From positions 1,482,001 to 1,546,000 of the forward strand of contig OY101120.1 of assembly GCA_956465555.1 (NCBI GenBank): a DNA stretch of 64,000 nt, given 5' to 3'. Under the pieces are notes generated by a model. The model saw only the letters and a program-made list of their open reading frames with translations. It was not told the DNA's origin and did not search any database. Below, one piece after another: positions 10,611-20,821 of the stretch; the first letter of the stretch is position 1, and each line of letters starts with the position of its first letter. Source of the stretch: Nitzschia sp. pyKryTriq1 (taxonomy: Eukaryota; Bacillariophyta; Bacillariophyceae; Bacillariales; Bacillariaceae). The position numbers and the translations under genes are program-made.

Positions 10611-10692
10611 TTGTTAACTGCCTCCAGTATCTTTGAGCACGACCAACAAGGGATCGCAATCCCAGGAAGAAGCTCTCGGTGGACACCTACTA
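10611..10692 (+). repeat. 83-bp dispersed repeat, diverged copy
   Basis: Its order of words (GTTAACTGCCTCC, CTTTGAGCA, GGGATCGCAATCCC, GGACACCTACTAG) parallels the two closely matching copies at 61712-61794 and 20599-20684. It is clearly more diverged, roughly 70 percent identical by eye. Confidence 0.55.
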
Positions 10693-11278
10693 GGCTAGAC
10701 CACTAACTAACTACGGTGGCTCCGTAGTTCCTCGTCGTCTCTGCGAGCTACAAGACATTGGACGACGGCCTCTGAGTACAAACCGAATCCTATTCTTTAG
10801 CTAGACACCAGTGACGTGGGAACGAAAGACAGTACAGGTAGACTTCAGCGTCCGGTGTAGCTCCAATCGTAGTAGGACGTCTTGGCGAAGCTAGATACCA
10901 GTAAAGACTTCAGTATTTCAAATTCACTGGATTATAAGAATTGAAAAATCTGCCTTTGCCACAAGTATTTCTAGACTAAGAGTACATCGTTGTAGTTGGT
11001 GCATCCGAAGCCAATATATAGATGGGATAGTGATTGCTTGATAGTGATTGCTTGATGGAAGATTCGCGGTTGTCGGCTAAGCTGCCTAGAGTTTACGCCT
11101 GTGCACAGCAACAGCAGGTTGTAGTATAGTTTGCCGTCTGCAGCTCAAGCCCTGGAAGCGATCGCGTGGCTACTCATATCAGCGATTTGGATTGTGCTCT
11201 AGCAGACTGTCTGGAAGCATTTTCATAGTGCTTGATAGATCCCAGGTGCAGTGCGCATTCTTGCCTCCTTTTCGCAAT

Positions 11279-13453
11279 TCAATAAAGGTTGGAAAAGTCT
11301 CTGGAGAACGTGCTCTGGTGTCGATGTTGCGCCGGGGTAGGCGGTTGAGTCACATCGTCGCCAAGAATATTACCGACAGCTTCTGCGCTCATTTCTTGGA
11401 AGAGAGACAATCCTCGAGTATGGGTGGGTTTGTGAACACGCTTCGAGGCCTTGGTTGCCCCGAGTGATGGAGCTTCCGAGTCCTTCCGAGTCTGATCATG
11501 ATGCTTCTTGCACATTCCTCCCAGGATCGCTTGCTTTGCGCAGCCATCCATGGCGCAGAGTTTCTTCTTTGCACCATGAGCAATGCACTTTCCTCCCTGA
11601 ACAGCAACTTTGGAGCATCCATCGGTGTCGCATCGCTTGCGAGCAGGTCCATGGGTGCTGCAGAGACCAGCTTTTTTAACATTCTTGTTACAACCAGGGT
11701 GCTTGCATTGCTTTCTCTTGGCGCCATGGGCAATGCAAAGCCCACCTTGGACAACACGATTCTGGCAACCACCGATATTGCATTTGCGTCGAACGCGCTT
11801 GCTTGTCCCACCGGGTGCCAGACTGCTTTTTCCGTCGCTGTCTACCGAGTCAGAATCAGGTTCCTCTCGTTCTGGTTTCGCCGAGGGCTTGCTGGAAATA
11901 AAAGCTGGGGCAGCAGTTCCAGTTGAGGCTTGCAGGTTCTTCAAAAAGGTGGCATCGGTATTGTCGAGCCCACCAACATCCAAGCCGAGAAAAGAGACCG
12001 ACGAAGATGTCGTACGATGATGGCTCTTCAAGGGGTGGTCTCCAAAGTCGGCTGGGGGGCCCATGAAGAGAGACAACGGAGGAGCCCAGGATGAGACGGA
12101 TGATGTCTTTCGGTGATGGTGAGAATCGACTGCACCTGTATACTCAGATGTTGTTTGGCTTGGAACATTCGCATGCAACATCCGGCTACCATCACCAACA
12201 CCAATCGAAGTAACGTAGGTCTGTACACCTTGAGTAGAGCCACCCCGCCAGTGAGATGGAGCAACGGGAGGCGGGGGAGTCATCGCACCTTTCTCCGGAG
12301 GAGCCGACGCCCCAGCTCCACGGTCGCTGTACCGTTTCGGTGGCGTGCTGCCTTTGGTTGAAACTTCGTCGTGACCTCGTTCCAGCGTCGGCTGGTGCAA
12401 CGGGCCTTGCGGTGCTGGTTTCGCGTACGGATCAGAGCCGCGAGCGTACTGCACAGGGTAGCCACCCGGTGGTGCCCCGGGAATAGTTCGTGCGAAACCC
12501 GAAGCTGCCGGATGCCCATAATAGGAGGGCGGTGGATACGGAGGTTGAGGGTATCCATGTGAAGCGTAATACGCTGGCGGCGGAGGTCCACCCGAGTATC
12601 CACGGGGGTGCCCTCTCGAGAGGGCAGGTGGAGGAGCCCCGGAACTGTGATCATACGAGATGAGTTGCACCGGGGATCTTCTGGCTCCGCTTCGCGCACC
12701 ATCCCAATGCGTTCTTCCTGCCCTTTCTCCGGCTGCAGCAGCTAGCTCTTCTCTCGAAACATCTGCTGCTGCAGTCAGAATATCCAGCCCGGCGCTGTCA
12801 ACTCTCTGATGCTGTCGTTCTTGGATGTATGGGCGTCTTTGGATTGGAGCTGAATTTCCGATCGAGTTGATACGGCGGTGAGCCTCAGAGGGGTGGGATT
12901 CATCACCAGAAAACACACGACGGTGTTTCTGACCGACGGTAGGAGATGATTCTGGGGGAGGAGCTCTATACTCTGAGTAGCTGCGGGAACCGGAAGCGGT
13001 GGCTTGCTCATTGGAAAGCGTAGTCGCATCATAGAAGTGCTCGGAGAGTTTTCGGGAGTGATCACGCTTAGTCGGTTGGACTCCTGCTTCAGAAGGAGAC
13101 GATTTCGCTGCTCTATCACCAGCTACGGGTCCTCTTCGATCGCCATCCTCGGCATCAAAAGATGGCTCCACGACAACCACGTCACCTTCCCGTGTGCTTT
13201 GATACTGTGCCGGAGGACGCGATGGCTCCGGCCCTTTATCCCCATAGTCGAACTTTTCATCCTTTGCGTTGCGATCTTCAGATGAAGACATCCTGGAGAA
13301 ATCAGAACGGTGAATTAGCATACCAATAGAAGGAACCGAAGATAAGGAATATTGATGAGAAGAATGAAGGTACGGGTTCAAGTCTCGGCCGACAGCGGCA
13401 GAATCGCGCTCGGCGCTAAAATTATGAGCCGACCTGAAAGTGTAATTCGTCAT
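11279..13453 (-). CDS. Nuclear zinc-finger protein with four WRKY19-type fingers (paralogue 2)
   Basis: The longest reading gives 724 residues from the ATG at 13453. A shorter 670-residue protein from the ATG at 13291 (MSSSEDRNAKDEK) is equally likely, because TTTCTCCAG just before it looks like a splice acceptor and the extra 54 residues are unremarkable. The N-terminal two-thirds are disordered: Pro-, Tyr- and Gly-rich, with several RRVFSGDE and RRINSIG sites that look like basophilic kinase targets. Residues 558-651 hold four C-x4-C-x9-C-x2-H fingers about 70 percent identical to those of the gene at 8802-9785, preceded by KRVRRK. The shared flanking motifs are SFLGLDV before the fingers and RGLSLFQEM after them. 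I infer a DNA- or protein-binding regulator. Confidence 0.83.
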   Translation of the reverse strand: MTNYTFRSAHNFSAERDSAAVGRDLNPYLHSSHQYSLSSVPSIGMLIHRSDFSRMSSSEDRNAKDEKFDYGDKGPEPSRPPAQYQSTREGDVVVVEPSFDAEDGDRRGPVAGDRAAKSSPSEAGVQPTKRDHSRKLSEHFYDATTLSNEQATASGSRSYSEYRAPPPESSPTVGQKHRRVFSGDESHPSEAHRRINSIGNSAPIQRRPYIQERQHQRVDSAGLDILTAAADVSREELAAAAGERAGRTHWDGARSGARRSPVQLISYDHSSGAPPPALSRGHPRGYSGGPPPPAYYASHGYPQPPYPPPSYYGHPAASGFARTIPGAPPGGYPVQYARGSDPYAKPAPQGPLHQPTLERGHDEVSTKGSTPPKRYSDRGAGASAPPEKGAMTPPPPVAPSHWRGGSTQGVQTYVTSIGVGDGSRMLHANVPSQTTSEYTGAVDSHHHRKTSSVSSWAPPLSLFMGPPADFGDHPLKSHHRTTSSSVSFLGLDVGGLDNTDATFLKNLQASTGTAAPAFISSKPSAKPEREEPDSDSVDSDGKSSLAPGGTSKRVRRKCNIGGCQNRVVQGGLCIAHGAKRKQCKHPGCNKNVKKAGLCSTHGPARKRCDTDGCSKVAVQGGKCIAHGAKKKLCAMDGCAKQAILGGMCKKHHDQTRKDSEAPSLGATKASKRVHKPTHTRGLSLFQEMSAEAVGNILGDDVTQPPTPAQHRHQSTFSRDFSNLY

Positions 13454-15805
13454 GCGTGGAAGAGATCAACAAGAAGAGTGAGTCTCCACGGCAAAAACAT
13501 GATATTTCATGCAACAGATTCGAAATCAATGAGGCGCAAGGAAAAAGATGTCTCTCCCCCAGAAATTGTTCTGGAACCAAATAATGAGCTAAGAAAATTA
13601 TCCTCGGAGTCGCATTGGTATCGACAGGCGCGCAAAGTTCCACAAAAATATACCGTTCCGTAGAAGAACATTCCTTCCAAGTCCATAAGTAAATGTCTCG
13701 TCACATAATACATCATCATGATGACAAAAACTCAAAATAATAGAAAATCGGGGGATGCATAATACCGGTACCATCGTAAATGCCCCGAAATAAATCGGAG
13801 AGGACACAACAGGAGGCGGCAAATCGAGCATGCTTTGCCATGACAGTCGGAGTCGACCGAAGGCAGGAAAATCCGAAAGCCATGATCGAGGTCAATCTCA
13901 TCATGTCGGCACCATTCCAGCCTCTGTTGCAATGCAATTGGCAATCCCTTGGAAGCGAAAAAGGTATGATCACGGCACTCACCTTGGAAGAGATTTAATT
14001 TGATCAGTTTGCAATGGGAATGGTCGGTTTGTTGTTGATCGATGTCGCCAACTGCCTTCGAGCTCGAAGGCTCGCTCTTGTCGGAGAATTGATTGTTGGT
14101 CAGAGCGAGCTCGCAGCACGGGGAAGTACTGGTACTTTACTGGTACTTTACGGGTACTTTACTGTACCAGGTACCGTACTCGTGCAGTTCAGTACAGTAC
14201 CTGTACAAATACTGGTACCTGTACACAATACAGTACTAGCACTACCGTTACCAGGTACCTTTAGTGGCCGAGGTGTTCTTTCAATTCTCGTTTCAACGCT
14301 TCGGTACAGTACAGTACAGTACCGTACTGGAAGTACAGGTACTGTACAAGCACTTGTGTACTGGTACCGGTACCTGGTAGTGGTCGGTGGGTCGTGCTTT
14401 GTTCTCAGACCGGTCGGCGCGCGTTTTTCGGAGTATTCGTACAGACAGACAGACAGTTCTGTACCAGTACTGCAGACCTTTTTAAAAAAAGAACAGGGTC
14501 CTGTTAGTAGTACAAGTAGATGTAGGTACATCTGCATAGTTATCGCTTTTCTCGGTGTTGAATTCGACATCTAGATGATATCTGCATCACCGCGTCTCCG
14601 CCTGCAGCCGCTACCTCTAACTTCATGGTGTCCGCAATTTTGGTATTTGTCGTGTCAAGGGCCTCAAGGGCCTTTTTGGCCTTGGCTTTCGCCCACGATC
14701 CCTCCTCTTTCTTGGAGAAATTCTCCCCACTTCGGGTTGCTAGGTTGCACCATTGATAGGTTTGAAACTCGTTTTAAAAGCTAAATAATCTAGAAATCCG
14801 AAGTTGCGGAAGTTGCGATATCGGTCAACGACTCGATGATCTTATGAGGTGATTCATCGGTTGTCTCTCTTCGGTATCGGTTCAAATTGTGTTCGTTGAC
14901 TTCTTGTTTGTCCTTCGTTTGTTGGGCATGTCCAAGGTGCCGTTCTTATCTTCTCTTGTATTTTATCCTGTATTTTATCGGTGTAATGAACAATTTAGGC
15001 CATTCGTATATCAGAGGCGCAGAATCGGCAGGATTGGCAGGATGTCCCCGATATTATTTATATAGTAGGCAGAATTCTCTTAAGACAAAACTTCAGATTT
15101 AATTAAGGTACTTTTTCTCTGCCAAATTCTCCAGGGAGCTTGCAAATTCCGCCTGGTAGCACGGTCATTGTCAAGTATGGGTTGGGGAGGGTTTTTACTT
15201 TTCTACGGGGTTGTCTACGGTATTTTTCTACGGGGTGACAATTCAGAGCAGCTTGAAATTAGTAGTACAGGTAGAGGGCCTACTAGCTACCACTACTATA
15301 GAGGCAAGCGAGGGGTGAGGTCTATGAATACAACTCTACTACCAATAGACCTACTACCTCTACCACTCTACGTACCTCCCTGCTGGCTCACGTAGCAACA
15401 GGCCTGAAAGTGACATTACGCAAAAGGAAGAACAGTGGCGGTAGTATTTAGCTAGCTAGTACGATGTATGTACTCGTAGATCATAAACCATTTTAAAACT
15501 CAAGTTTGTACGGCACGAGGGCCACTGGTGCTATGATGGCCATACTGCAGTCCATATACTCTAGCTACTAGACACCGTATATCCTGTAGACTGATTGGTG
15601 TGGAAGCAAGAGTAGTGATATTCTCGATCGTTCTAGAAAGTTTTTCGTGTAATCTATTATTGTGAAAGTATGTGTGTTTCCTGATCCCGCGCAAAACGTA
15701 GTTTGTATTCATCTACGAGTAGTATCCCCTATCAGGCACAGTTGACCATTATTGTATGCTTTTGTTGACCATTCGAACTCGTCTGACCCCCTAGCCAAGA
15801 AAGTT
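13454..15805. other. Intergenic region with a GTAC island at 14118-14375
   Basis: 14118-14375 is a dense GGTACC/GTACTG island upstream of the second zinc-finger gene. Open frames of up to 186 codons cross it on both strands but are Val-Pro-Gly-Thr low complexity. A CAGACAGACAGACAG run lies near 14440, and a TTCTACGGGG duplication near 15200-15225. Between 14575 and 15805 I see no gene. Confidence 0.6.
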
Positions 15806-18434
15806 CTAAACCAGCTCGCATAGACCCGTGGTATAGTCGCAGCACCCATGGCAGCAAGTACAATTTACGAGCGGATCGCCACCTTCAGAAGGAGGGAGAC
15901 AGTCCGCGACAAGCTCTTCGAGGCCTGGTTGGTCGCAGATTGCGTCGGGCACAGATCCAGTAAAATTACACATGTCCAACCAGAGTTTGTTGAGCTCAGT
16001 CAGAGCCGCAATCTCGGTTGGAATCGTTCCACTCATGTCTGTGTTGCGCAGTCGGAGAAAGACGAGATCAGTTAGCTGTCCAACTTTCGGACTTAGCGTC
16101 CCAGTGATTTCGGTATTGAATAAGTCCAAGCGGAAGAGTTTCGTGAGCTGCCAGATCTCCTCAGGAAGCGTTCCGTTGATCGATGTCTCGTGGAGTCGCA
16201 GATCCAAAATGTCACCCATGTCTCCGATCTCGGGAGGAAGGGAGCCTTCCAGAGGCATTCGATGGACCCAAAGTTCACGAGGTGACAAAAGACCAACTTC
16301 GGAAGGGATAGTTCCGGTGAAGAAGTTCCGCTGGATACGGGCGTACGCTGTTGCGGAATTCGCGAGGTGAGGTGAGTTAGAAGATCGGTGATCATGAATA
16401 CTCACAAGGAGGATCCGTACGGTATAGAGCCAATCATATGTACTTACTCAGCAAGCTCAATTGGGTCAGCTCTTCTGGGAATGGTCCAGTCATGATGTTT
16501 TCGTACAAGAACAGGCCCTTCAAATTGGACATGCCGCCGAATTCATGGGGCAGGGCACCACTGATTTCGTTTGCCGCGACATTAAAGAGCTGTAGATTCT
16601 TGGCTCTGGCCCACTCGCCAGAGATGGTACCGGTAAGTTGGTTGTAGTGCAACTCGAAGTTGAGCAGGTGAGGCATGTCGCCAAAGTCCGTGGGCAAAGT
16701 ACCGTGGATCTTGTTCCATGCGAGACTAATGCCCTGCAAGAATGGGAGAAAGGTCAACTCGGCGGGAAGCGTCCCCGAGATGTCCTGTCCAACCAAGTCG
16801 ATCGTTCTCAACTGGAAGAACTCATCGCAAAAGAGGCCAGCCCAAGAGCACTCATGGTTGCCCGAAAGCCAGCGATACCAAGCGATGGATCGATACTCTT
16901 GAGGGTAGATGTTGATGAGCTTTTGAAATAAGCAGAAGTCGTCAGGGTCGTCTTCTGTTGGAGCATTGCAAGAAAGCCAATCTCCTTCCTCATGGAGCTT
17001 GAAGTAGACCACAGCAAGCAAATATCTCTGAATGAGGTTCGAATCCTCTGACGAGAGCTGCAATGGGTCTTCGTTGATGATCCATTCCTTCGCGCGATAG
17101 TGGGCGCCCTTTGGATCATTCAGAACCTCTGACCCGACAATAAGTTCAAGTTGCTCCAGGATACCATTCGAGCCCGGGCGTGTTGGAGCTGTTGTAGGAG
17201 CATCGTCCTGGTAAGGAGCTTCCTTCTTTTGCTGGGTGAGAAGGCCCGCGACTCCAGCAATCATCACTGTAATCAAGGTGCATGCCAAGAGGCTGTACAG
17301 ACGAAAACGCCGGTTGCGATGGATTGGAGGCTTCGCATCAGGATCATACTCGACCGCAGCGGGGATGAAAGTGCCGCCTTCATCTTCTTTGACAGCAATG
17401 GCGACAGCAAGTTTGTTCGCCAAATCATCTCCACCCTCCAGATCTCCGTAGGGGTACCCTTCTGGTGGAGCATCACCAATCATGCAAGAGTCGACCTTGT
17501 TCTCATTTTGATCCGCCTGGACTTTTCCGAGAGCAGCACCGCTAGAGCCTGGGGGGAGACCAATCAACTTGGAGAGGCTGTCTCTGGAAAGAACGTGCTT
17601 CTCCATGGTATCATTGGTGTGGTCTTCCTCGTTTTCCTCGTGGACTGTGGTGGTCGGCTGCAGCGAAGGCGTCTGTGCGATCTCCCAATCGTGGTTTTCG
17701 GCGACGATCCCAGTCTTGTAGGCGATGCGTTCGTCCAGGTCACGCACGGCCACAGCTCCGCCTGCCAAATGTTTCCCATTCGATGGGCCTCCCACCTTGG
17801 AATGCGCCCCTCGCATCTTCTTTATAGCGGGGTCCTCCTTGCCGGGCAAGGTTTTCGCCAGCGCGACGGCTGGTTCCCCGTCACGGGAGTTCGACTTTGA
17901 TAGAACGTCACTTTCCAGGTCACAAACCTCGTTTCGGCCAGCACTTGAAGAGCTGCCTGCAGCTTTTGTGAGATTTCGCGATTGGTTCTTGACGGCAGCG
18001 TCTCGTTCCGCGCGTTTCGTCTCTGCGGACGCCGCACTGGAGCGAGGGGACTTTCCCGTGGCCTGGGCTTCAAGCTCGGCGATTTCCACGCGAATGTCAG
18101 TTGGAGTCGTCTTTTCCCTCTTGGTATCGAAAACATCCTTAGGCAAAGGCACAGCTGGACGAGTATCTGACTTTGCTTGCCCGCCAACCTCCATCGTGGT
18201 CTGAAAAGCAGGCTTCTTGCTCGAGCGAGGGGGCGGTTCCAGTTTGACTGTGCTGACTGATGCCGCGGCCTGAGCCTTGCTCTTTGCCTTCGGATCGTCA
18301 CTGCCAAGTGAGTCGAAACGCTGACCAGCAATACGCTGATCGAGAAGAGCAGCGGCCTCCGTCGCGCTCCGACGAGCGGTCGCCCCACCACGGGCCGAAC
18401 GCTCCTGGTTCTTGATTTTCTGGTCTTGGTCCAT
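15806..18434 (-). CDS. Single-pass membrane protein with extracellular leucine-rich repeats
   Basis: There are two exons, 18434-16448 and 16347-15806, joined across a 100-nt intron (GTAAGT...CAACAG). They give 842 residues. The first 370 residues are a disordered, charged cytoplasmic region. RLYSLLACTLITVMIAGVAG (about 373-392) is the only transmembrane helix and acts as an internal signal anchor. Beyond it, WLSGNHECSWAGLFC is the cysteine cap typical of plant-type LRR proteins. About ten repeats of the GTLPTDFG / GTIPSEVG type follow, and the C-terminal cap is Cys-rich (CTCCHGCCDYTTGLC). The intron interrupts an LRR. Pennate diatoms, notably Seminavis, have large families of this architecture without a kinase domain. 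The ligand is unknown; a receptor or adhesion role is inferred. Confidence 0.85.
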
Positions 18435-19631
18435 ATTTCTCTTGTCAAGGAAAGCGCTTGCAAAGGGGGGTATTCAATACAATGGAATGGTGAGGGTATG
18501 TTCAGAGCTTTGAAATATCTGCTCCAGACCACAGAGAGGGCGTGAGAATGTTTTGATTTGATTCCGAACTCGAGAGAAACGGCTTCTTGTAGAAAAATCA
18601 ATCAACCGGGACTTTTGAAGGCGGCAGTTGATTTCGAAGCAATCCACGATCGAGAGATGAGCGCGACTTTTGATCCAATATGTGATTGAACGATCAATCT
18701 GCTTTGAATCTATCGAGAGCCTTAGATAGGGTGTTGCCTTCAATGATCATTGAGGAATGAGATCAAGAGTTCAAGAGCTTCGCAACGACAACTCGCAACT
18801 CTCATCCGAGTTCTCTCGGCTCTCGGCTCTCGGCGGTGTGCGGTGTGGATGATGATGATGCGGGCTAACGAACTCTGTCGATCTTCAAAAGTCAAGGTTT
18901 TTCACGCCGACCTGCACTGTACTGTACTGTACTCCATTGTACTGTATTGTACAGTAATCGTACGTACTGTACTGTACTGTACTGTGTGTACAGGTACTGT
19001 ACCGTACTGAACTGCATGTACCGGTACCAGCTGCGCAGCTGGTACGAGTAAGTCGGTCGGTGCACGCACGCAACAACGAAAACCCTATCAAAACTGGAAA
19101 CTGTGTTTGCTGTGCCGGTATAAAATAAATAGCACGAATAACGTTTTCATTTTTTATTTATGGGGGGTTCCAGAACCATATATGCCTAGCAGTACAGCTG
19201 GTTCTCGCTGAGAGTTACAATGAGAGAGTTACACTCCTAACGAGAGTTACACAACATGCCCCGACACCACCCAGACCTCTCGATGAGACCTCAAGTTTAC
19301 TCCATTGAGTCAAGGATTGTTTGACTAGCTGGATTGCTTTCTTGACTTGTTAGACAATCCTGGTGTTATCAACTCTTGGGTTCTTCAAGTTATGATATTA
19401 TTTTAACAATGATCCCCTTCTAACAAAGGGCAGTCTATTATTCAAACGTGTACATAAGGACCGATGTTCTCCGAGCTTCTCCGATCCTTTCCGATTCTTT
19501 CTCCTGAATGTCCTCAGCAACTTTAATAAAAATAAACTATCTACAAAACATTGACTAGAGTCACGACCTTCCCATCAGCATCCTCAGAATCCTCAGCAGC
19601 CGCCTCTAAAAATAACATTTGACATCATAGG
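18435..19631. other. Intergenic region with a GTAC island at 18911-19047
   Basis: The flank upstream of the LRR gene has Arg/Lys-type purine-rich sequence, then a GTACTGTACTGTACT island ending in the inverted pair GGTACCAGCTGCGCAGCTGGTAC near 19021. At 19211-19250 a GAGAGTTACA word occurs three times. No gene is recognised. Confidence 0.6.
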
Positions 19632-19997
19632 ATGGTGGACGAGGAAGTAGAGGTGACAGAAGACGCTGCCCCATTGAGAGCAATTGTGTCGCTGGAAGAC
19701 TTGTTTGAGAATATAGACAGGTCCGTAGAGCGTTATGTGAAGATGGATTTATACGCGTACTGTCCCATGATCACAGGACCAAAAATAGTGGAGTTTGGTG
19801 GAAGGCTGGAGATGGCAGTGTCCAAACGCTGTAGCATCGACGAAAAATACAAGCGGACATATTGGAATAGTCGGGGCGTGGAGTTGGAGAAAAAACTACT
19901 GGAAACTTGGGCAAAGGAAATGGGGCCGAATGGAGGTGGCCAAGATAATGGCGAGATGCCTGTGGCAGATAATGCTCTAGATTTAATTGCTATTTAG
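19632..19997 (+). CDS. Small hypothetical protein, possible
   Basis: A 121-codon frame starts with ATG at 19632. It has an acidic N-terminus (MVDEEVEVTEDA), a plausible helix LEDLFENIDRSVERYVKMDL, and a central segment with Cys, Tyr and Trp. Its amino-acid usage looks more natural than that of the chance frames nearby. No family is recognised and there is no paralogue in the window. An AG just before the ATG (CATCATAG) could be a splice acceptor, so this may be one exon of a larger gene or chance. Confidence 0.3.
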   Translation: MVDEEVEVTEDAAPLRAIVSLEDLFENIDRSVERYVKMDLYAYCPMITGPKIVEFGGRLEMAVSKRCSIDEKYKRTYWNSRGVELEKKLLETWAKEMGPNGGGQDNGEMPVADNALDLIAI

Positions 19998-20598
19998 ATA
20001 GATCATCCAATGTGGATCAATTTTACTGTCGCTTGATTACTAAGGAGAAATTGTGTTAAAGTTTATTGTGCGTGTTAGCTGGGAGGAAAATTATCTGAAA
20101 GTTATGCAAGACTAATATTTCGCCAAGTCAACGCAATATCTTTTCTCAACAATTGATTTTGAAACAAGAACAGGCCAGGACACGAACGAGACCGGATACC
20201 GTAGATTTAATAATATAGACGAATGTCAAAACACACAAATCAAACGTACAAATTTAATTAGCCGCGTCCGTGGCCAAACTATTATGCCTATCGTCGTCGC
20301 TGACAGTTGATAGTCGTAGGAATCGACCGTATTAGTGCTTTCTGAGTGCCACTGTCAGGAGAGGAGCTTTTCGTCCGAAAATGTTCTGAGTAGTGTCGCG
20401 CGGGCCACCGTAGAAACTGGTAGGGTTTGTACGTGCCGCGACAGTACCCTCCTTAAAGCCATACGGTATAAGTACTCACTCTTCTCTCTCTCTACTAGTA
20501 GTAGAGAGAGAGAGAGCCAGCCCGCGTTGTGTCTGACTCTGAACCGGACTCGGACGGTGATAGTGATAGTTATTAAAGTACGCATATTAGTGGTCAGC

Positions 20599-20684
20599 CT
20601 AGGTGCCCGCGAGCCTCTGCCGGGATTGGAATCCCATGCTGGGCAAGCTCAACGACACCGGAGGTAGTTAACAACAATAACAAC
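20599..20684 (-). repeat. 83-bp dispersed repeat, copy 1 (inverted relative to the 61.7 kb copy)
   Basis: Read on the minus strand, it matches 61712-61794 over about 83 bp with only a few substitutions near the GGTG(AC/TC) position. It contains the inverted repeat GGGATTCCAATCCC. The surrounding 19998-20821 holds no gene; a CTCTCTCTACTAGTAGTAGAGAGAG hairpin-like run lies near 20483-20515. Confidence 0.8.
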
Positions 20685-20821
20685 AGAGAGCCTCTATAGC
20701 AATTAATCATCATTAGTGGTACTTATCATTCATTGTTCAACCGAAGGACTTTCCACACGCTCGCAAGGGCAGAAATAGCACCAAGAACGTTTTGTGAAAA
20801 GGTGTCAAGTAGTGGCTGTGG

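Larger units (their letters stand above)
9786..11278. other. Intergenic region between the two zinc-finger paralogues
   Basis: 9848-9925 is a GTAC/GGTACC island next to the 5' end of the downstream gene. A TATAAAAAG box lies at about 10032, reading rightward, but the 62-codon frame that follows at 10099 is not recognisable. The region also holds a poly-C run near 10581, a 19-bp element shared with 30809-30827, a diverged copy of the 83-bp dispersed repeat, and a short tandem GATAGTGATTGCTT duplication near 11027. Nothing else is seen. Confidence 0.6.

Noticed and set aside
14014-14574. 186-codon plus-strand frame and 140-codon minus-strand frame
   Set aside because: Both read through the GTAC island and translate to Val/Pro/Gly/Thr/Tyr low complexity; there is no domain.
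20599-20684. Possible tRNA because GGGATTGGAATCCC resembles a T-arm
   Set aside because: No matching acceptor stem, D-arm or anticodon arm could be placed around it, and the loop lacks TTCGAAT.
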